The notes under the pieces: generated by a model
The model's input: only the letters and a program-made list of their open reading frames with translations
Told to the model about the DNA's origin: nothing
The model's database searches: none
Shown: positions 1 to 8,243 of the stretch, one piece after another
Numbering within the stretch: the first letter of the stretch is position 1
Layout: each line of letters begins with the position of its first letter
Made by a program: the position numbers and the translations under genes
Origin: Segatella paludivivens DSM 17968 = JCM 13650
Lineage (GTDB): Bacteria; Bacteroidota; Bacteroidia; Bacteroidales; Bacteroidaceae
Direction of reading: 5' to 3'
Assembly: GCF_000373185.1 (NCBI RefSeq)
Contig: NZ_KB890626.1
Location: 1-64,000 of the forward strand
DNA length: 64,000 nt

Positions 1-153
1 AAAGGTGTGTTTCCTAGTGATGCAGCATTGGAGAAATTAGTGTATCTGGCATACCGAAATATAAAGAAGAAATGGATAAGACCATTGGTAAATTGGGGAC
101 AGAGTGCGCAACAACTAGCTATAAAATTTGGTGATAGGTTTCAGATTATGTAA
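1..153 (+). CDS. IS256-family (Mutator-like) transposase, C-terminal fragment
   Basis: This is the last 50 codons of an open frame that enters from outside the window and ends at TAA 151-153. The peptide has the ending usual for IS256-family transposases: a GVFPSDAALEKLVYLAYRNI stretch, a Lys/Trp-rich segment, NWGQ, then QLAIKFGDRF. The catalytic DDE residues would lie upstream of position 1, so I cannot say whether the gene is intact. Family assignment is from the recognised C-terminal pattern and the candidate inverted repeat about 95 bp downstream. Confidence 0.8.
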   Translation, partial: KGVFPSDAALEKLVYLAYRNIKKKWIRPLVNWGQSAQQLAIKFGDRFQIM

Positions 154-170
154 CTTTGCTGCCGTGATTT

Positions 171-225
171 TCTCCTCATCTGTGAAATGCGATTAAAAAT
201 CGCATCCCCCATCTGAGGTTAAGGA
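171..225. other. hairpin in the IS tail
   Basis: An 8-bp perfect inverted repeat (ATGCGATT at 187-194, AATCGCAT at 198-205) is nested inside a short CCTCA/TGAGG outer pairing. It lies between the transposase stop and the putative inverted repeat. No T-run follows, so it is a poor intrinsic terminator. It may instead shield the element from read-through. Confidence 0.45.
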
Positions 226-299
226 CTAAAGAAATCAGATACTATGACACAGTTCAGTTGACGTACCCGAGTGATGTGACGTTATGAAGTGCATATAGT

Positions 300-458
300 C
301 TAAGTTAGAAATATTTTCGTCCTGAAGCCATATGCATTTCTTTTCATCATTTTTATCTTATAGTTGGCACCTTTCACTTTTCCTTTTGATAAGTGGCTAT
401 CATGCCGAACAAGTGTATACCTGTCCTGTGTGCCATCCATGTTATAAAAAGCTGTCAT
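300..458 (-). pseudogene. decayed ISL3-type (IS204/IS1001/IS1165) transposase C-terminus
   Basis: The minus-strand frame reads 52 residues containing KVKGANYKIKMMKRNAYGF followed by R. This is the hallmark C-terminal motif of ISL3-group DDE transposases (consensus of the type NGxVEGxNNKIKxxKRxAYGFR). It ends at TAG 300-302. An in-frame TGA precedes the first ATG at 458, so the rest of the roughly 400-residue transposase is missing. It sits about 30 bp from the putative IS256-like end, consistent with nested insertion or deletion debris. It is too short for automatic gene callers. Confidence 0.7.
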
Positions 459-721
459 TCATAATTGTATTTTTGTTTGTTGTTATTCAAATATACTAAA
501 TAACATAATAGCTTTCTTCTTTTAAAATCATTTTATCACTTTAAATGTTGGATGACTCAAAAAGATACACCCTTGTGAACACAATGTTAGCATACATATC
601 CTTATAATGATTTCATATTAATAAATGTGTTAAATATCACTATTTTGAGATGTATTTAGCAACAATAAAGCATTAATAGCCCCTCCCTACATTAACAAAA
701 AAATGCAAGTTTTTAGTGCTG

Positions 722-868
722 TTTCCTACATGTTTTAGCGAAACGTATTGTTATACAATACGTTAGCTTATGTATGAGAGTCCGTTCTCATACATTTTAG
801 AGAGTGATTAGGCCCTAATCACTCTATTGTCCTACATGCTTTACCGAGTGATTAGGGCCTAATTACTC
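722..868. repeat. array of four palindromes with repeated spacer
   Basis: Four inverted repeats follow one another: AACGTATTG/CAATACGTT (742-764), TGTATGAGA/TCTCATACA (771-794), AGAGTGATTAGG/CCTAATCACTCT (801-825, one-base centre) and GAGTGATTAGG/CCTAATTACTC (846-868). A near-identical spacer word, TCCTACATGYTTTASCGA, precedes the first and last (724-741 and 831-848). The third and fourth share the core AGTGATTAGG, which recurs as AGTGATAAGG at 35991-36061. They could be protein-binding sites, REP-like elements or RNA hairpins; nothing in the sequence decides between these. Confidence 0.75.
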
Positions 869-1418
869 AAATGCATTCCGAAAAAGGTGATTTTATTCTC
901 GCTGCGCTTTGTGCATTTTGACTACGACAGAATCTGTATACATATTCGTAGTTATGCATACTGAAACACTATACATTTCTAAAAACAGCTACTGATAGCC
1001 TTTACATATTCTGAAATCCTTTACTGAAAAGATATATGGTGAAATGTATTTACAGATAAGCTTGGCTTCTATATTTCATTTACAAAAATAAATGGGATTT
1101 CTATATTTACTATTATCATGAGAGGCACCATTTTGATTTGCATTACTGATGAAAACGTGACCTAATGGTCAAAGAAACAAAAGCGACTTTCGTATTGTGA
1201 TTGGGAGAAAATTCACCATTTTGCGTGCAAATTCGTGCTAATAATGTAGGAATCATGTATGAAATATGTAGGAAACGGCATTCTCATACATACTTTAATC
1301 TGTTGACTGTTAATGGTTTAAGCAAAAATGTAGGTAATGTAGGTTATTTTTTTTTTTGAAACTTTTTCAATTTAGGGAGGGTAAACCTGTTAAATTGATG
1401 ATGAATCTTTTTATTTAA

Positions 1419-1450
1419 TAAAGTAGCTTTCAGCCTCGTAAGCTACTTTA
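1419..1450. other. perfect 11-bp stem hairpin
   Basis: TAAAGTAGCTT (1419-1429) and AAGCTACTTTA (1440-1450) enclose a 10-nt loop. It could end transcripts coming from the minus-strand gene at 1697-2143, but no strong T-run follows on either strand. Confidence 0.4.
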
Positions 1451-1696
1451 ATAGCGAAGTATTAAGTATTTAATTGACACAATAAAAGTATACAAATTAA
1501 TATTAACTATAATATTGCTAGCACCTATTGATAGGGGGAGACTAGAGATTTCGAGAACTGCAGGTGCCTCCTTTTTCTTAATCGAAGAATTTTTTAATGC
1601 ACAAAGTGATTGGATTACGACCAACAGCCATGATGTGAATGGAGATCGTCAAAAAGAAAAAGGTATCGTTAAAATTTTTAAATAACAAATCAACCT

Positions 1697-2143
1697 TTAA
1701 TTACTTTCTTTAATCAAATTATCAAGGAAGTCATCCAAATCTTGGTTTAAACCTTCCATCAAATCTCCACCAAGAATAACAGTTTCATCATCAGCAAGGT
1801 ATAGTTCTGCTATGTTTTCATTGTCATCATTTTCAAGCACAAAGCTATATGGCTTCAATATACCAAACTTATCAACAATTTTACTATTATCATGTAAAAT
1901 TGAGCGAAAGATCTTAGTTATCTGATCATAAAAATCATCATCTTTATTATCAATCCATTGCTCAACAATACAACGAGTAATCTCCACTTCATCATCATCA
2001 AAGGCAAGCATTTCACCACTATCCTGACTGACAATAATGTGTATATCAGTTAATAATGACGGATCTTCATTCTCAGGAAATTTATGAGCAATTTTATTAA
2101 TGAATCTCTCGATCTGCTGAGTGGTTTGTTCTGTTGGTTTCAT
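1697..2143 (-). CDS. small acidic protein of unknown function
   Basis: This encodes 148 residues, strongly acidic (runs such as DDDEVE, NKDDDF and NQDLDDFLDNL), with no signal peptide or membrane segment. I do not recognise the family. The frame stays open up to 2194, but the ATG at 2143 (MKPTEQ) is preferred because a TAnnTTTG promoter element lies at 2165-2172, between the two candidate starts, and the extra N-terminal residues would be a spurious hydrophobic stretch. It ends near the gene-free left region. The helicase gene upstream on the same strand ends 20 bp before the longer ORF start and may be cotranscribed or separately expressed. Confidence 0.75.
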   Translation of the reverse strand: MKPTEQTTQQIERFINKIAHKFPENEDPSLLTDIHIIVSQDSGEMLAFDDDEVEITRCIVEQWIDNKDDDFYDQITKIFRSILHDNSKIVDKFGILKPYSFVLENDDNENIAELYLADDETVILGGDLMEGLNQDLDDFLDNLIKESN

Positions 2144-2164
2144 ATTTGATAATTTAATTGTTAG

Positions 2165-2172
2165 CAAAGGTA
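2165..2172 (-). promoter_or_regulatory. -7 element TACCTTTG for the small acidic gene
   Basis: This matches the Bacteroidetes consensus TAnnTTTG. Transcription would start about 2158, 15 nt before the ATG at 2143, which rules out the longer ORF start. Confidence 0.6.
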
Positions 2173-2214
2173 AGAGAAAGGAAAGATATATCAAAATTTT
2201 TTTGACCTTATTTT

Positions 2215-3909
2215 TTATTCCTTCATTAATTTATTCATTTTTTTCTTAGCTTCAGATAGACTCGGATATAGTTCAAGAGCTTTTTGATAATTTTTAATAG
2301 CAGCTTCTTTCATATTTGCAGCTTCACATTCCTTAGCCATGATTACATATTCTGCGGCAAGTTTCATGAGAAATTTATCTCTCTTTTTTATGTTTTCTGC
2401 TAATATCTCATTTTGTTTTCTCAATTCATTGATTATATTCAACTTTTTGCGAATATACCTCATGACTGAAGGCTTTTCTATATCATATCTACTATGGATT
2501 GCTAGGAAAAAGTTATCTAGTGCAGACTGCATGTTTCCATTATCAAAAGCCATTACGGTATCATGATATTGTTTATCGGCTTTACTTTGTTTTAATGCCG
2601 TATTAAGTACAACATCATCATTATATCCCTTAGCAAAATTAACAACTTCTTTTCTAATGAAAATATCTTCCCACCTTATAGGTTCTTTAAGACTAATACC
2701 CTCCATTGATGTACATCTGGATAACGCAACGTAAGCTTGGCCACCAGCAAACACGCCACCCGTAAAATCAATCTTTACTCGGGAAAATGTCAATCCTTGA
2801 CTTTTGTGTACCGTTATAGCCCATGCAAGTCTAAGTGGAAATTGTCTATATGTGCCAATTTCATCTTCTTCAATTTTCTTTTCTTTAGCATTAAAGGTAT
2901 ATTTTACGTTACTCCAAATTTCCTGTTCTACCTCAACATCGTCACCATTCTCTGTTCTGATCAAGATATAACCGTCCTCAGCACTGTCAAGTCCAATAAC
3001 TGTACCTAATGTGCCATTTACCCAACGTTTCTTAATATCATTTTTTACGAACAGAATTTGAGCGCCAAGTTTAAGTTCAAGTTCAATTGGAGTGGGGAGG
3101 CTACTTTGAGGAAACTCACCATTAATGATACCATAAAACATAGTAGGTTCTTCATCTATTAGCTTCAGCTTTTCGTTATTGATGAAATCTACAGTGTCTC
3201 TTCTAGTTGATAAAGTAATAGCAAGGCTAGAATCTTTTTCATCAAGTTCTTTTCCTACTCGCTTGTTTAAGACATCCAAGTCGGCTTTATTAATATTTGA
3301 AGTGCGGATACGATCAAGAATATCAATAAATAATGGATCAGTTTGTCTATATACTTTTTTTAATTCAATAGATATTAGTTGGAATCTACGGAATATTTTT
3401 GCATCAAAGAAAAATTTCGATGGATAATAGGGTTGTAATATTTTCCATTCATCTTCTTTTAAAACAGGTTCTAGCTGATATATATCACCAACAAAGAGCA
3501 TTTGTTTTCCACCAAACGGCTCTCTCATATTTCTACAGTATATGCGTAAAACCTTATCAATGAAATCGATGATATCAGATCTAACCATACTTATTTCATC
3601 AATAATGATTAGTTCAACCTCTTGTATAAGTTTTATTTTCTCGGAATTATACTTTAACGTATTACGTATATTTCTTATAGAAAACTTAACATCATCAGGA
3701 AGCAAGGGATAGAATGGTAACTTAAAAAAGCTGTGAAGGGTTGTTCCTCCTGCATTTATAGCTGCTATTCCTGTGGGTGCAAGTATTATATGTTTCTTTT
3801 TTGTAGTATTAGCAATATAACGCAAAAAAGTAGATTTACCCGTCCCTGCCTTTCCTGTTAAGAAAAGTGAGCGATGGGTAAAATTAATAATCTGGAGCGC
3901 ATTCTGCAA
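2215..3909 (-). CDS. PIF1/RecD-like SF1B DNA helicase with C-terminal TPR-like tail
   Basis: An ATP-dependent DNA helicase. Walker A is GKAGTGKST at residues 19-27, Walker B is LIIIDEISMV near 105, a Gln/Arg-rich motif III region follows (FVGDIYQLEPV), and the C-terminal UvrD_C_2-like motif reads AWAITVHKSQGLTF near 370. The last ~120 residues are helical, with a TPR-like repeat (AAIKNYQKALELYPSLSEAKKKM), as in Bacteroidetes PIF1-like proteins. The start is unusual. The open frame has no ATG or GTG before Walker A and extends to 3972, encoding a family-like IDINNLELQNAL segment. TTG at 3909 is the nearest accepted start, but an ATA or ATT further upstream is possible. PBP1A ends 53 bp upstream. 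Confidence 0.88.
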   Translation of the reverse strand: MQNALQIINFTHRSLFLTGKAGTGKSTFLRYIANTTKKKHIILAPTGIAAINAGGTTLHSFFKLPFYPLLPDDVKFSIRNIRNTLKYNSEKIKLIQEVELIIIDEISMVRSDIIDFIDKVLRIYCRNMREPFGGKQMLFVGDIYQLEPVLKEDEWKILQPYYPSKFFFDAKIFRRFQLISIELKKVYRQTDPLFIDILDRIRTSNINKADLDVLNKRVGKELDEKDSSLAITLSTRRDTVDFINNEKLKLIDEEPTMFYGIINGEFPQSSLPTPIELELKLGAQILFVKNDIKKRWVNGTLGTVIGLDSAEDGYILIRTENGDDVEVEQEIWSNVKYTFNAKEKKIEEDEIGTYRQFPLRLAWAITVHKSQGLTFSRVKIDFTGGVFAGGQAYVALSRCTSMEGISLKEPIRWEDIFIRKEVVNFAKGYNDDVVLNTALKQSKADKQYHDTVMAFDNGNMQSALDNFFLAIHSRYDIEKPSVMRYIRKKLNIINELRKQNEILAENIKKRDKFLMKLAAEYVIMAKECEAANMKEAAIKNYQKALELYPSLSEAKKKMNKLMKE

Positions 3910-3962
3910 CTCCAGATTATTTATATCTATGTTCTCGATATTTTTTATCTTGAATAAATTAA

Positions 3963-6515
3963 TTACAAGTTGTCAAGATTCACTTGCTGTTCGGTAGCCT
4001 TATGTTTCTTTTTAGGCTCGACTGATTTAACAGCTTTCTCAGTTGACTTACTTGTTTTTGGTGTTGTACCTTCGTCATCTGATTCTGAATTTCCAGTAAT
4101 TGGATTTCCATTTTCATCTAAAAGTACTTCCTCATTAGTAATCACGCTATCGCGTCGTACTGTATCTTTCTTGACAGGTTGAGTATAACTCTGACATGTA
4201 TACATACCTCTAGTGATGTCTTCATCATGCGGTTTATCAAACTTGCCGTGATATCGCCGGAATGCAGGATCTTTAAATAGTGCTTGTAAGAAATAGCCGC
4301 AAATCGGCAAGGCCGTTCGTGATCCTTGTCCCAAAGCTCCAGTTCGGAAGTGGATACATCGATACTCACCACCAACCCATGCACCAACAACAAGTTTAGG
4401 ACTTACACCCATAAACCATGCATCAGAGTGATTGTTACTTGTTCCTGTTTTACCACCAAATTCAGTATCTCGATAGTCACCAACATATCCCCACAGAGAC
4501 TGTGATGTACCTCCTGGTTCACGCATACCTCCCTGCAACATCTGCTGCATCAAGAAAGCACTCTTATATGGTATAACTTGCTCGCTCTTTGTTGGTCCAA
4601 CATAAACCTCATTGCCATCTTTATCAACAATTCTTGTAACCAAGACAGGATCATGATGTTTACCATTATCAGCTACAACGCAATATGCATTGACCATTTC
4701 AAGAAGATTCACATCACTTGATCCTAATGCTAACGAAGGTGTTTCATCAAGAGGGCTATTTATACCCATTTTCTTGGCAGTTTCAATGATTCGTTTAATG
4801 CCCATTTCTTGTCCCAGACGTACTGCGACTGAATTGACACTTTTTGCAAAAGCACTCTTTAGAGGCATAGAATCACCACTGAAAGAACCATCAGCATTGC
4901 CTGGTGTCCAAGTAACAACCTTGTGCTTTAACTTATCATATACTTGCATGGAAATGTATTCGTCTCTGCGCTTGTCACATGGTGTAAGTCCTTGATTCAT
5001 AGCTTCGGTATAAACAAATAGCTTAAATGTAGAACCAGGTTGACGCATGGCAGTAACCTTGTCATATTTCCAAGAGTTGAAATTTATGTCACCAACCCAT
5101 GCTTTTACAGCACCAGACTGAGGCTCCATAGCAACAAATGCACAATGCATAAATGTTGTCATATATTTGATTGAATCTTCAGAAGTCATAACCTTAGTAA
5201 CTTCTCCCTTATCATAATCAAATACTTTCACTGGATGTCTCCATTCTTTGTAATAGTAGTTTACAGAGTCTGGGTTATGCGGAAAACGTGCCAACAAAGC
5301 TTTATAAAATGGTTGATGCTGCGCTATGTTCTGTATAAAATTAGGAATAACCTTGTGATTTTCATCTTGCCAAGGTTCCTGACGCATCCAATTGGAAGTT
5401 TGATTGCGATATATATCCCAATGGTGATTAAAATTCTGCTGAACTTGTTTCATCTGCTTTTGGGCAGCCTCTTCAGCATATTTTTGCATACGTGAATCAA
5501 CTGTAGTATATATCTTTAAACCGCTAGAGTAGAGGTCATAACCATTTTCAGTACACCAACTCTTTAGATAAGTTGCAATAGCCTCACGGAAGTACTTTGC
5601 CTGACCATCATAATTTTCTTCAATTTTAAAGTCAAGCTTTATTGGTAATTCCTTTAAAGAATCCATTTCAGTACGACTTAAATCACCATGAGTTACCATG
5701 TTGTTTAGCACTGTGTTACGTCTCTTAAGACAATTCTCAGGATTAGTCTTTGGATTATAGTATGATGTTGCTTTCAGCATTCCTACCAATACTGCAACTT
5801 GATCAGTGCTAAGATTTCTAGGTGTAGTGTTATAGTATGTTTTGGCAGCAGTCTTGATTCCATAAGAATTTGATCCGAAATCAACTGTATTTGCATACAT
5901 TGTGATAATCTCTTTCTTAGAATATACCGTCTCCAGCTTCGTTGCAATAATCCATTCCTTGCTCTTAACAACAAGGATTTTCAATCCTGGTATTCTTCCC
6001 AAAAGTCCAGCAGAGTATTGTGATCTCACACGGAACATATTTTTGGCAAGCTGCTGAGTAATAGTAGATGCTCCACGACCATCATGATGTAGTATAGCAT
6101 CTTTCATAGCACCAAATAATCCAATTGGGTCTATACCCATGTGCTTGTAGAAACGCTCGTCCTCTGTGTCAATTAAAGCCTTAAAGAATTTAGGATTTAC
6201 TTCTTCATATTTAACTGGAGTTCGATTCTCATTAAAATATTTACCGATAAGTTTACCATCTGCACTGTAAATTTCAGAAGCTTCACTGGTTTGTGGATCT
6301 AGGATACCAGAAAAATAGCCTGGTGATTTACCAAACAACCATAGAAAGTTCATATCTACCAAACCAAGATAGATAATAAAAGCTACAATACATGAAAGGA
6401 AGCCTACCATTGTCTTAGTATACCAAGCGCGCCCTTTATATAGGGATTTGTACCACGGCCAGAAATCGTGAGCACGACGCAGACTCCATTTAAATAATCT
6501 CTTTATCTTATTCAT
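3963..6515 (-). CDS. mrcA: penicillin-binding protein 1A (bifunctional transglycosylase/transpeptidase)
   Basis: A class A PBP of 850 residues that polymerises and crosslinks peptidoglycan at the outer face of the inner membrane. It has a short cytoplasmic tail, one membrane segment (about 37-56), and a GT51 transglycosylase domain with catalytic Glu118 in the EDERFYKH motif and STITQQLAKN downstream. The transpeptidase domain has the nucleophile Ser495 in STFK, then KSVNS and GKTGTSNNHSDAWF. The C-terminus is a charged, low-complexity Lys/Glu/Thr-rich tail of about 80 residues. It is preceded by its own promoter element (6542-6549) and is followed by the helicase gene. Confidence 0.95.
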   Translation of the reverse strand: MNKIKRLFKWSLRRAHDFWPWYKSLYKGRAWYTKTMVGFLSCIVAFIIYLGLVDMNFLWLFGKSPGYFSGILDPQTSEASEIYSADGKLIGKYFNENRTPVKYEEVNPKFFKALIDTEDERFYKHMGIDPIGLFGAMKDAILHHDGRGASTITQQLAKNMFRVRSQYSAGLLGRIPGLKILVVKSKEWIIATKLETVYSKKEIITMYANTVDFGSNSYGIKTAAKTYYNTTPRNLSTDQVAVLVGMLKATSYYNPKTNPENCLKRRNTVLNNMVTHGDLSRTEMDSLKELPIKLDFKIEENYDGQAKYFREAIATYLKSWCTENGYDLYSSGLKIYTTVDSRMQKYAEEAAQKQMKQVQQNFNHHWDIYRNQTSNWMRQEPWQDENHKVIPNFIQNIAQHQPFYKALLARFPHNPDSVNYYYKEWRHPVKVFDYDKGEVTKVMTSEDSIKYMTTFMHCAFVAMEPQSGAVKAWVGDINFNSWKYDKVTAMRQPGSTFKLFVYTEAMNQGLTPCDKRRDEYISMQVYDKLKHKVVTWTPGNADGSFSGDSMPLKSAFAKSVNSVAVRLGQEMGIKRIIETAKKMGINSPLDETPSLALGSSDVNLLEMVNAYCVVADNGKHHDPVLVTRIVDKDGNEVYVGPTKSEQVIPYKSAFLMQQMLQGGMREPGGTSQSLWGYVGDYRDTEFGGKTGTSNNHSDAWFMGVSPKLVVGAWVGGEYRCIHFRTGALGQGSRTALPICGYFLQALFKDPAFRRYHGKFDKPHDEDITRGMYTCQSYTQPVKKDTVRRDSVITNEEVLLDENGNPITGNSESDDEGTTPKTSKSTEKAVKSVEPKKKHKATEQQVNLDNL

Positions 6516-6541
6516 AATTCTATAATTATCTTTTTATGATG

Positions 6542-6549
6542 CAAATGTA
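6542..6549 (-). promoter_or_regulatory. -7 element TACATTTG for PBP1A
   Basis: It matches TAnnTTTG in the 50-bp gap between miaA and PBP1A. The inferred start of transcription is about 20 nt before the ATG at 6515, so PBP1A need not depend on the lpx operon. Confidence 0.55.
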
Positions 6550-6565
6550 ATAAATAATTTAATAT

Positions 6566-7465
6566 TTACACGCTTTTATCTATGTAATTTAAAATTTCTT
6601 CAACGTTGTCCGGGTTAAACCATTTAATCGTATCATCACGCTTAAACCATGTTAGTTGTTTACGCATGTATCTTCTTGTGTTTGATTGAATTTGTCTTAT
6701 AGCTTCATCCAGAGTTAGAAGTCCGTCCAAATAATCTAAGATTTCCTTATAGCCTACAGTATTAAGAGAATTCAAATCGCGGAAGTTATATAGTTTAGAA
6801 ACTTCATCAATAAGCCCAGCGTCAATCATATTTAAAACGCGCTTATTGATTCTATTATATAACTCTTCTCGATCTCGGTTTAATCCTATTTTTAAAATAT
6901 TAAATGGTCGGTTTTTATTTGTGTTTCTTCTGAAAGATGTATATGTTTTCCCGGTCATCAGACAAATTTCTAAAGCATGTATAACCCTGCGTGGATTTTT
7001 TTTATCAACGATGTTCCAATGCTCAGGGTCCAATACTTTTAACTTATCAACGAGTTTATCCAACCCGTTTATTTCAAAATCATGCTTTAATTTTTCTCTG
7101 GTACTTTCATCAACAGTGGGGATATCATCAATGCCTTTACAAACAGCATCGATATACATCATACTACCACCTGACATCAATAAACTATCATGTTTTTCTT
7201 TGAAAAGTTCATCTATAATATTTATAGAATCCACTTCAAACATGGCTGCACTGTAGTAATCAGTAACACTATGATTACCAATAAAATAATGTAAAACATC
7301 ACGTTGTTGTTCTTTGGTTGGAGCCGCTGTACCAATAGGCATCTCTGCAAAAATCTGTCTAGAATCAGCATTTATAATAGGTGATTTTAGATGTTTGGCT
7401 ATAGTTAGACATAATTCAGTCTTCCCAACGCCAGTTGGTCCAAGAACAACAACGAGAGTTTTCAT
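6566..7465 (-). CDS. miaA: tRNA dimethylallyltransferase
   Basis: Transfers a dimethylallyl group to A37 of tRNAs reading UNN codons. The P-loop is [11 protein letters not shown] at residues 9-19, followed by NADSRQIF and a [16 protein letters not shown] stretch (family DxxxP/H region), then the MSGGSMMY and later [14 protein letters not shown] motifs typical of MiaA. The length of 299 is normal. Its ATG directly abuts the lpxA stop codon (no gap), so it is translated from the lpx operon message. Confidence 0.95.
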   Translation of the reverse strand: MKTLVVVLGPTGVGKTELCLTIAKHLKSPIINADSRQIFAEMPIGTAAPTKEQQRDVLHYFIGNHSVTDYYSAAMFEVDSINIIDELFKEKHDSLLMSGGSMMYIDAVCKGIDDIPTVDESTREKLKHDFEINGLDKLVDKLKVLDPEHWNIVDKKNPRRVIHALEICLMTGKTYTSFRRNTNKNRPFNILKIGLNRDREELYNRINKRVLNMIDAGLIDEVSKLYNFRDLNSLNTVGYKEILDYLDGLLTLDEAIRQIQSNTRRYMRKQLTWFKRDDTIKWFNPDNVEEILNYIDKSV

Positions 7466-8236
7466 CTATCTGATAATGCCTCGTTTAGAGGTCTCTACAA
7501 AATCTATAATATATTGGATTTCAGGAGTGATTTCTAGGTTATTCTTTATCTCGCTAATACCTTCAGCTATGATACCTTTTGAATATAGCAATCTGTAAGC
7601 TGAATGAATATGCTCTATCAACTCATTGCTAAATCCTCTTCTTCTAAGTCCAATAAGATTTAATCCACAATATTTTACAGGAAATTTTCCTGCTATAATA
7701 TATGGAGGGATATCTTGAGAGAAACGACTTCCACCTTGAACCATTACATATCCACCTATATGACCGAACTGGTGGCATAAAACCTCAGCACTTATAATGG
7801 CATTGTCATCAATAGTAACTTCACCAGCCAATTTTGTAGAATTTCCAATTATCAATCCATTTCCTAGCACACAATCATGAGCAACATGCATATTTTCCAT
7901 AAACAGATTATTGCTTCCAACTTTTGTGGTTCCTTTTGAGGCTGTTCCTCTTGAAATTGTTACATTTTCACGTATACTATTGTTGTCACCAATTTCACAC
8001 GTTGTTATTTCTCCTCTGAACTTTAAATCCTGCGGTTTTGTTGAAATGCTGGCACCCGGGAAAATTTCATTTCCATTACCAATTCGTGCACCAACACTTA
8101 ATGTTACACTGTTCTGAAATACATTGTTATCACCAATGACTGTATCACGGTCAATATAACAGAACGGTCCAATAATATTATTATCTCCTAATTTTGCCTC
8201 AGGATGTACAAAGGCAAGTGGACTAATTTGATTCAT
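7466..8236 (-). CDS. lpxA: acyl-ACP--UDP-N-acetylglucosamine O-acyltransferase
   Basis: First committed-stage enzyme of lipid A synthesis. It transfers a 3-hydroxyacyl chain to UDP-GlcNAc in the cytoplasm. The 256 residues open with left-handed beta-helix hexapeptide repeats (HPEAKLGDNNIIGPFCYID, then NGNEIFPGASI). The catalytic-region His is in NMHVAHDCVLGNG at about 117-129, and QGGSRFSQDIPPY and GLNLIGLRRRGF match the LpxA C-terminal domain. It lies 7 bp after lpxC/fabZ in the lpxD-lpxC/fabZ-lpxA-miaA operon. Confidence 0.96.
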   Translation of the reverse strand: MNQISPLAFVHPEAKLGDNNIIGPFCYIDRDTVIGDNNVFQNSVTLSVGARIGNGNEIFPGASISTKPQDLKFRGEITTCEIGDNNSIRENVTISRGTASKGTTKVGSNNLFMENMHVAHDCVLGNGLIIGNSTKLAGEVTIDDNAIISAEVLCHQFGHIGGYVMVQGGSRFSQDIPPYIIAGKFPVKYCGLNLIGLRRRGFSNELIEHIHSAYRLLYSKGIIAEGISEIKNNLEITPEIQYIIDFVETSKRGIIR

Positions 8237-8243
8237 ATATAAA

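Larger units (their letters stand above)
1..268 (+). mobile_element. right end of an IS256-like insertion sequence
   Basis: The transposase 3' end is followed by a short non-coding tail and then, at 246-268, by a GACACAGTTCAGTTGACG-type sequence ending in TACCC. That resembles the terminal inverted repeats of IS256-family elements, which typically end in a GTGTC-containing repeat 50-100 bp past the stop codon. The left end and any 8-9 bp target duplication are outside the window, so the boundary at 268 is an inference. Confidence 0.5.
459..1696. other. gene-free AT-rich stretch with palindromes and short repeats
   Basis: I find no convincing gene here. The stretch holds the palindrome array at 722-868, repeated TCCTACAT/ATGTAGG words (near 724, 831, and inverted near 1249, 1269, 1330 and 1339), a 12-T run near 1348-1359, and a CCCTAAATTG motif (inverted, about 1366-1380) shared with 36071 and 36443. 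There is also a perfect 11-bp hairpin (1419-1450), and a GCACCT/AGGTGC pair (1521-1526, 1562-1567) followed by a T-rich run. A stop-free frame at 1455-1685 has no ATG and no recognisable domain. Confidence 0.6.

Noticed and set aside
722..868. CRISPR or tandem repeat array
   Set aside because: Units are palindromes of different sequence with irregular spacing and no cas genes; reported instead as a palindrome array.
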